A DNA stretch of 64,000 bases from Botryosphaeria dothidea (lineage: Eukaryota > Ascomycota > Dothideomycetes > Botryosphaeriales > Botryosphaeriaceae), in contig WWBZ02000002.1 in assembly GCA_011503125.2 (NCBI GenBank), positions 930,001 through 994,000 of the forward strand, written 5' to 3'. Positions 56,845 to 64,000 of this stretch are shown here, in pieces (position 1 is the stretch's first letter; every line of letters begins with the position of its first letter). Both the position numbers and the translations under genes were made by a program. The notes under the pieces were generated by a model. The model was not told where the DNA came from. It saw only the letters and a program-made list of their open reading frames with translations, and made no database searches.

Positions 56845-59308
56845 GCTGCTCGGGTACAATAGGCACTTTACGTTTCGATCGATTCCCTCGGCGCATCACT
56901 CTCGTATTATCGTTGCGCGCTTTCATCCGTCGGCGTCTCTGGCTTTGGGTGGCTGCCATATCGAATCACCTCATATTCTCGGCGCTTAACAGGCGCTTCG
57001 CGGTTGTTGTTTGTTTCTTTCGCGGTGTGTGCTTTTCTCCGCTTTCTTTTATTCTCTTCTCAACTGGACCAACAATCTGACTCATTCCCGGGCGGACGTT
57101 GTCTTTTCACAACTGGTCTATCTATTCCGGAAGATTGTGGGCTCATTGCATGGAGAAAGGAATTGTTTTTCCAGGAAATCCGGACTGTCGACGCAAAAAG
57201 AGATACCACTTACCCGGATATGAAGTATTCATGGGGATATGAGAGCCTTCATCACATCTTCCGCTTTGTTTCGCTTCTCGACGCGGCTCTATTTGTGGAG
57301 TTTATATTCGCTTCTCTTTTGGATGCGCAGCACGCCGGGCTGCTTCCGCTTATCAGGTCGCGGTTCCCCGCATGGCTCGTCTTTTGGCGCTGGCTTTCTG
57401 CGCTCAGCCCACTGGTGGACTACCTCGCCTCGTCCATGCTGAAGATATCACGCGAACACGAAATGGAAAAGGGCGCGGGAGTTTACTGGAGGAGGGTGTT
57501 GCACAAAGGGCGGGCTCGTGGAGGTTATGAGTCTGAAAAGGAGGCTAGGTTTTGGTGGGCTCAATGGGCGCCCACGGAAAGCGAAGGGTTCGCGCAGAGA
57601 GACACGGCCATTAGCGGGAAGCTGTGATGAAGTGATGACGAGATGAAATTCACGGGTGTTATTTACCAGGCTTTCCGGCGTCGCGTGCATGTCCCCGTTT
57701 TTTTTAAACTTCTCCTTCGCCTTCTAAGTGCCGTCATTCTCGCTCTCGGGAATGCACAGTGGCCTTTTCTCTTCCTGACTGTCCGATCACCTATTCCCAG
57801 ATGAATTTTGAGATCATGGTGCCTGGTGTTTTCGGTACATGGGTCAGTCGAGTTTTATTTTTCTTCAACTTTGATTTTGACATTTGGTTCATTTTTTTTC
57901 AATTCAATATAAGACTTCCAAATACACCATTTTTGTTCCCTCGCGGGAAATACGAGTCCCTCCCCTAAGTCTTGCGCGCATCGTCCATAATCAATTTCAC
58001 CGCCTCCGCAGGATTCACCTTGAGGCAGAACATGTCCAATGAGGGGGGGGGGAGTGGCCATTTACAGGTGGACCGGATCACGGCGGAAGCCGAGATGTTG
58101 CATCCCCAGGTGGCCTCAACATCCAAGATCAGGGGACTGGGCCGCCAGCTATTGCGTGTGCGCAGTTCCTGCAGATTGCTTGTTGCGTGTTTTGTCCGTC
58201 GAGCCGGAAAACGGAAGAGCACGTTGCCGTCCGCCGGCGTCTTTCGGAAGAGTAAGGAACATGTTCTTTTCTTGTGCTTTACGAGCGTATACCCATATAA
58301 GTAGCGAGCACCGCGCCCTATCCTGGCATATGCTTTTTTGACCAGGGAGTGGTGCGAGGGGGGAGGGGGAAGGAAGCGACCAGAATCCGATAGGGCTGTT
58401 TCATCTTCGGAGGCTGTTCTGAATGGCTCGGCGTAACGTGCCAGCCAAGTCTCTGATAATAGGGCCGGAGTGGGTGTCTCCGTATACGAGGTCCTCGGTA
58501 GGCGTCTGCGTTAAGTGTAGATGATTGTTCTAGCTACTCAGGACCGGCGGGCGCAGTGATCTGGTCTGCAGCATTCGCTGCGGAGCTCTATCAACGTGGG
58601 CTTTCCGTCCTGTTTCACTGTGTGTATACAGGTGCTTCAGTCCCGCGGCTTTGGGCACAGTAGTGGGATGCGCCAGACGGGCGCTAGCAGCGTTGGTCGT
58701 GTTTGAGACCATCAACGGGCCTTTGAGAGTTCCCGTACCGCGTCCTTCCGAGCGGCGGGGTCCGCGGTGACCTTCTTCCCCAGATCCTGCACGTCTTGCG
58801 TGGGGAATGTAGCTTTCTCGGGCCAAAGGATGATGAGTCCTTGCCTATTTGCGTGTGATTAAAGTCGCGCTTGTTTCGTACTTCCCCGGTATTGCTTTCT
58901 CTGAGAGTACATCGAGTACGGGCATGTGCAGTCAAGTCTTCCATGTGCTGATAAAAATAGTGCAGACCCTGCTTTAGCGGGTTCCTCACAGCTGGGTCGG
59001 ATCAAACGGTAGCTGAAGCGTCGTTGATGAAGGCCAGCTATTGTTTGTGGTGGTAAGTTTCATGCGGTGTTTGGATGTCCGTCGCGAAGGCGAAATTGTT
59101 GGAAGGATGCCGCAGGTTTGTTACTGCCGAGCCTAGCATCTGGGCCATCAGTGTTCACGTCTCAACCGTCCTTGGTGCTAGTGTATGGACACCCCGGTGT
59201 TCAGCTTTGTCTCTAGGTAGAATATACTTGTCACATGCTTCCATCAACGTGCTTCGGCTACGTCAAATCTCGTTGCAGTAACATGTGCAAGTTTGTCGAT
59301 TCCCAACA
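56845..59308. other. 2.5 kb spacer after cdc24
   Basis: The first part is the cdc24 3' region. An open plus-strand frame runs at 57004-57627. Its only good ATG is at 57222 (MKYSWGYESLHHIF), giving about 135 residues rich in Leu, Phe and Trp. It has no splice or domain support and may be untranslated sequence. 57650-57960 is T-rich. From 58000 on, frames are short and random. No repeats or RNA genes were recognised. Confidence 0.4.
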
Positions 59309-61115
59309 TCAGATTACGTCCCCTTTGCCACCGCCTTGGAAAGTCTCAAGGTTCTGTTGCAACATGACAATCACATTCTTGTAAACGGCTTTCCTGAATC
59401 CCTCGTCGTCCAAGGTGTTCCTTCGACAGTCGAACTCGCAGCGAATTCATTTCCTCACTGCGTCCCCATATGTATTCCCGGCTTGGTCGTATACGTCATC
59501 GATTAAGGAGTCGACCACGTCCAGATCTGAAGAAGTCTCCGGTATGCCGAGTATATTCAACTGCTGCTCGCGAAGCTTATCGAAAGGTTCTCCGAGACAG
59601 AGTTCCGTCAGAAGCACACCTAAGGCGAAAAGTGGGCGGTTACGTGGCTGTGATGAAGAGAAGTGAAAGGGTATCGACGAATGCTGTACGGCCTCCGGAG
59701 AAACATGTCGGTTGATGAAGGGCCGGTCAAGAAAAGAGTGACCAGGAATATCGAGCAGATTGATGTCGGTGTGACCCCATGAGTCATTACACCACGGCGT
59801 GTGGTGCAATTGCAGTAGACTCCATGCCAGAACAACAGACAGACGTAGCCTGACGAGATTACTGAAACGTCTCCGATACTCTGCAGCGTTGCTCAGAGAG
59901 AGCGCCTTGCGTAACGGAACCAGGCTTGGGTCAGGAGAGGCCCTACAAGTAGATTTCGGCTGGATTACGCCAAACTTTTGTTTCAGCAGCTCCCCTCTCA
60001 GGAATATCACCCGACTTCCTTGGAAGGCTCCTCCCAGGCATATATTCGAAGTGGCCAGACAGATGCTGTCGAAGGATTCTGGGACCGGCAACACCTCCTT
60101 CTCTTTCGTAACCTTTTCAATATCTGGTTCCAGAAACCGTACTGTTGGCTTTGCTAACGGCTTGGTCGGCAGGATGGAATGTAAGGAGCGGAGTTCCTTA
60201 TCTGCCTCATCCAACCCGGGAAAGATCTCAACCGCTTCGACCTTCCACGGGGGTATTTCCGGAGGCGGTTCACATGTGGTGTAGGAAAAGACCACTCGAA
60301 AGGAAGGGTAAGGCTCATGACCAGCTCTGTTGCTCGGGGGAGGGGCGCTTCTATTCCGATGCTCTAGCTGCAGGTCAATGCCGTGGGATGATCTGCAACC
60401 GCACTTCAGCCCGCATCGGATGATGTCGTACACGCGTGCCGCGCATCTTCGCATGATACTGAAATCCAGGTCTGGTAGTTTGCGAGTATCGGGATTGGTT
60501 CGATTGCCACGAGTTCGAGCTTCGACTCTCAAACTATGCTGCAGGAGCTCGGCTACAGCCTTCCGGCTCTCCTGGATCTTGCGGACGTGATCGGCGTAGC
60601 GCCTGCTTTTCATGACCAATTTGAGCTTCTTCTTCTCTTTCTCCATTCTGCCCTCCGCTTTCAAATGGGCCTCGACAGGCCATCAGTGTGCATTGGCAAC
60701 CGCAGCGTCAAGGTGCACCTACCTGATGATCGGGTCGAAGTTGAAATAGGTCTTCAATTTTTGCGACCGCTTGATTCATGTCCTCCATGCGCCGTCTTTA
60801 TATTCGGTATGATGCTCCAGAGAGACGCAATTCGAGTTTCTCCTCAAGGGTTGGGTCCTTCCAAACATCTCCACCGAGACCATTCAGCAACGCCGCCTTG
60901 TCTTTGTTGTTTTCCACCAGACCATCCAGTAACTCGTCTCAGACATTCTGGAACATGACCCGTTCGTTGTCCAACTGGTCGTATAAGTCCTGCAGAGGTG
61001 TTCGATATTTCATATAGCCTTTGATGGTTGAGACGCCGTTTGAATAAGCCTTCAGCCCCTCAATGATCAGCGGCAAAACACCGAGCACCAAGCCCGGAGT
61101 TTCGACACCGGGCAT
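59309..61115 (-). pseudogene. DUF7580-type fungal protein gene with three in-frame stops
   Basis: The reading frame of 584 codons runs from an ATG at 61115 (MPGVETPGLVLGVLPLIIEG) across intron 60671-60722 (GTAGGT donor; GTCGAG acceptor, less certain) to a stop at 59309. It is interrupted by TGA at 60939-60941 (codon 59), TAA at 60798-60800 (codon 106) and TGA at 59447-59449 (codon 539). There is no frameshift, and protein-like sequence continues after each stop (DELLDGLVENNKDKA; MEDMNQAVAKIEDLFQL; EFDCRRNTLDDEGFRKAV). The N-terminal helices and the C-terminal part (LSVVLAWSLLQLHHTPW; NRPLFALGVLLTELCLGEPF) match the DUF7580 family common in Pezizomycotina. Its N-terminus is HeLo-like or prion-inhibition-like, and it is often found near heterokaryon-incompatibility and NLR-type genes. 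The gene is probably dead or dying. Function is unknown even for intact relatives. Confidence 0.75.
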
Positions 61116-61710
61116 GTCTTGTCGGTCTGTTTTGGTAGATTGAAAGGCGTATTAATCACACGATCTCTCGAATTCAAGAGATAGAATGATTGCAAAACTA
61201 TTCAGGCTCTCGCCGAAAAGGTGAACTGGAATTCAGGTGGTGGGGTCTCGGGCTTTAGGCAAGGCGGAAAGTCAGTTTTCCCATGCACGTTACACAAAGA
61301 ATGGGGGACCATGATTTGAAGTTCAGGCAACCAATGAGATAGCTTTCGCGAGAGCGGGGCAAGCTGAGATGACCCTGTGCCGGGTAAGAATGTTCGCAGC
61401 TGCCTTGTGGTCACGCTGACTTTTTCACCTCCAAAATTTCAACGTCATGACAGTTTGATAAGACCTCTGATGTCGACCTAATCTTTAAGGATACTCCGGT
61501 ATGCATAAAACAAAGACTCTACGTTAGATGAAGCTATCCGTGGCCCACTCTGAGCTCGCAGTTTGACGTGGAAAAGTGGGTTACCCTACCTCTAAATCAT
61601 CTCGAGGGTATGCTACGCTTCCAGGACACCGATGCGCCTACTACCTATCTCAGACTTCCGCTTACTAGGTTCTCTTGTAGGATCAGACTTTCCAGGAAAG
61701 AGGCGCAAAG
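61116..61710. other. Divergent spacer between the two damaged accessory genes
   Basis: About 600 bp between two opposite starts. No gene and no recognised regulatory motif are seen. Confidence 0.5.
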
Positions 61711-64000
61711 ATGGCAGATCAAGAGCACGCCTACCAGAGCGTGATTGATCCATTGAATGCAGAACAGGATTCGCGGCTGACGGCCCAGTCAACTCTTCCG
61801 GGGTCCAGCATTGCTTCACTTATTTCTGATTACATCCACTCTTTCCAGGCATTGCAGAACTCAGTCGAGGAGCTAGGGCAACATTTCTCGGAAGAAATAA
61901 TCTCCGCCGAGGTTTCTGATGCTACTGGACGCTTCAGAGTTTGGACAAAGAACATTGGAGCTCACAAGGCTGGCCAAAACTCCCTTGATTACCACTTGAG
62001 AGATGCTTCACATATCAGGGAAAGAGTCCAAACGTTGCTCCAAACACTGAACCATTTCATCCAAGACGGTTTGTTCCTTATCTACTCTACCATGTCACGT
62101 TGCTGACTGTTCAGCAAGCCACTGCTATCCTTCGGGGAGAGAAAATCCCGTGGGATAAGATGCCCTCTGAGGCGAAATCAGATGATGGATTAACTGACAG
62201 CGAAGATTCCGGAAGCAGTGATGTCGGCTCCATAGACGACGAAGCTGAGCTTCGTCAGCTAGTGGCTAGCATCAAGACAAAAATCACCCTGCTTATGCGG
62301 CTCTCTATGGCTATCAGAAAACCAGCAGCTCATGATCAGCTCATAAACTCCGCGGACATCGATACCTCAAACTATGAGCAGTTTGACGCCCGCCATGTGC
62401 GCGAGAAATTCCCACGAGCTCCAGATGACGTTGTTCGGCGACTGGGGAGGGCTATATCGAGACGCCGGCAATGCTTCAAATACAAAGGAGAACATGCGAA
62501 GAAGCTCGCCCACGGATTGAAAACTGCGAAAGGTACGGGTCAGGATGCGAAGACCGAGCTCCAACCACAGAGCACCATTGCTTCATCCCTCCCACACACA
62601 CTCAAAGCCAACGCATACCTGGATCTTGAGGCGAAGGAGGGCTCGGACACTGGAGTGTCGCGAACTTCTTTTGCGACCCCTAGGGATGGTGGGTTCGAAG
62701 GTCCAAGGGTTCCGCCGTTGCCCAACAAAGCTAGAGAAGGGAAGCCCTTTGAATGCCCATTCTGCTTCATGCTTGTATCGATTATGACGGGGAAGTCATG
62801 GAAGTATGCTCTCAACCCCTTCTCCTTCTCCCTGCCTCCAGAATACGGATATCTAAGCCACCGCGTATAGAAGGCACGTGTACAAGGATCTTCATCCTTA
62901 CGTCTGTACTTATCCTCGATGCCTAGAAGGAAACAAACTCTTCGAAAGACGTCGCGAATGGTTTCAGCATGAACGAGAGATGTACAAGCGGTACTGGATT
63001 TGCAGCGGTGATTGCTCCAAACGCTTCGATGATCCAGAGGCCTTCACTGGCCACCTTATTCGCGACCACGGGACAACTGATCCTCCGGAGGCCTTGATAA
63101 GTGAGGCCGAGCATGTTGACGGCATTGAGACGAATGGAGACTGCTGCCTCTGTGGAGATAAATGTAAGCCCCTATTAGAGCTCAGAGATCACCTCGGAGA
63201 GCACCAAAGGCAACTGGCTTTGTTCGCCCTTCCTCCTCTGGAGTCAGAAGAACACGAGGGGGTTGAAAATAGCGAGGAAGCTGCTAGGGACCACAGTTCC
63301 GGGAACAGCACTGTTGGTAGCGAGGTTCAAGAGGATTCAGATGCGCTCGCTGTTGGCATGGAGTGGGAAAAAGCGGCTCTTCCAAACACCAATATTGTCC
63401 AAGAAAGGGAAGATAGAGATCTAGTCGAATCCAGGGCAAAAGAAAGGCGCAAACCTCACATGAGCCAACACAGTCTGAGCTTGACAGCCATGTCCAGGAC
63501 AACCTCGAAAAACACAGTCACAACCCTTCGAGAAGGGGGACCAACTATGATGCGGAGGAGGAACTACAATCAATACGAGAGGAACATAAGGCTGATATTC
63601 AGGAGCGTCTAAAGAAATTCGGCTGTCAGGAGAACCAGATCCGAACTACGCTCAAGCCCGAGAGTGCGAAGGACTTACCAGTTGGCCTCAGACCTGGGAA
63701 CCGTTGCAAGTTGAACCATCACCATGATCATGATCATATGCCGACATATGTGAAGGTGCATCGGGACCACCTTGCTACCGAAACGTTGACATTTTACGGC
63801 CTGCCGTGGGAATGGATAGATTAAGTTAAACCCATCCATGACAAAGGGATAACGATAGGGAGTCTTACAAGCTATCACGCTAGAACGACACCGAATACAT
63901 CATCATTCTCCGCGAAATGGACCCCCACGAGACCGATATTCTGTTTGATCATACGAAACGTATCCGTAGTAATATTCCAACCGAAACTCGCCTACTCGTC
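61711..64000 (+). pseudogene. AcuF-type C2H2 zinc-finger protein, probably broken and cut by the window edge
   Basis: The start ATG at 61711 opens MADQEHAYQSVIDPLNAEQ. Intron 62069-62118 (GTTTGT donor, GCTGAC branch; the frame needs acceptor CAAG although an earlier CAG exists) and intron 62804-62870 (GTATGC...TATAG) lead to the finger region. This region begins FECPFCFMLVSI and continues HPYVCTYPRCLEGNKLF, WFQHEREMYKRYWIC, FDDPEAFTGHLIRDH and CCLCGDKC, typical of fungal AcuF-like C2H2 proteins. Between about 63417 and 63480 the coding signal moves from one frame to another (to QSELDSHVQDNLEKHSHN and the conserved tail PTYVKVHRDHLATETL, LPWEW). At 63819-63824 the frame meets GAT-TAA exactly where a donor GTAAG is expected but reads TAAG. 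The conserved end resumes at 63884 (DTEYIIILREMDPHETDILF) and runs off the window. A frameshift plus a lost donor suggests a pseudogene; sequence error is the alternative. Confidence 0.7.

Noticed and set aside
57004..57627. 207-residue frame after cdc24
   Set aside because: Starts without ATG, no domain, likely in the cdc24 3' region; kept only as a remark in the spacer entry.
59447..60941. TGA codons as selenocysteine
   Set aside because: Pezizomycotina are not known to make selenoproteins, a TAA is also present in the same frame, and no SECIS-like hairpin was noticed.
59309..61115. Repeat-induced point mutation as the cause of the stops
   Set aside because: No AT-enriched, CpA-depleted stretch is apparent, and the presumed changes are third-base transversions, not C-to-T transitions.
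1..64000. CRISPR array, rRNA operon or intact transposon
   Set aside because: No regularly spaced direct repeats, rRNA-like blocks, transposase or reverse transcriptase motifs were seen on either strand.

Overview
The window is nuclear DNA of a filamentous ascomycete (Pezizomycotina; Dothideomycetes is my best guess, not proven). The evidence is short 48-184 bp spliceosomal introns with GTRNGT-type donors and GCTRAC branch sites 8-45 nt before the acceptor, together with GC-rich third codon positions, roughly one gene per 3.5 kb, and fungal families such as a PDR-type ABC transporter, a DUF7580 protein and an AcuF-like C2H2 protein. Gene models were built by hand from splice signals. Every joined model stays in frame except the two at the right edge.

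Left part (0.3-13 kb), all on the minus strand: a mitochondrial DnaJC28-like protein, the E1 subunit of 2-oxoglutarate dehydrogenase (three exons), a 4.4 kb gap without a convincing gene, then an 806-residue disordered protein of unknown function (three exons).

Sparse part (13-21.9 kb): about 9 kb with one supportable gene, a small three-exon gene encoding about 178 residues. It also holds some coding-like fragments and a hairpin.

Central part (21.9-46.9 kb): TFIIH subunit Tfb1/p62; two fungal proteins of unknown function (one with an F-box-like motif and C-terminal membrane helices); the mitochondrial ribosome recycling factor; a 91-residue membrane protein; a fluoroacetate-dehalogenase-like alpha/beta hydrolase; a fungal_trans regulator with no visible Zn2Cys6 cluster; a cytosolic class I heme peroxidase; a GRDP/DUF1399 glycine-rich-tail protein; and a full-size PDR/ABCG exporter.

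Right part (46.9-64 kb): a possible two-exon small gene, an F-box/WD40 ubiquitin-ligase adaptor, and, divergent from it, the Cdc42 exchange factor Cdc24 (six-part DH-PH-PB1 layout in five exons). The last 4.7 kb hold two divergent accessory genes that both look broken. One is a DUF7580 protein with three in-frame stops but no frameshift. The other is an AcuF-type C2H2 protein with a frame change and a lost splice donor, running off the window.

There is no operon-like pathway here. Most genes are conserved housekeeping functions placed side by side (mitochondrial metabolism and translation, transcription, polarity, ubiquitination, export). I found no convincing tRNA, rRNA, CRISPR array or intact transposon. 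The least ordinary parts are the decaying pair at the right edge, the small orphan genes, the dehalogenase-like enzyme and the regulator without a zinc cluster.
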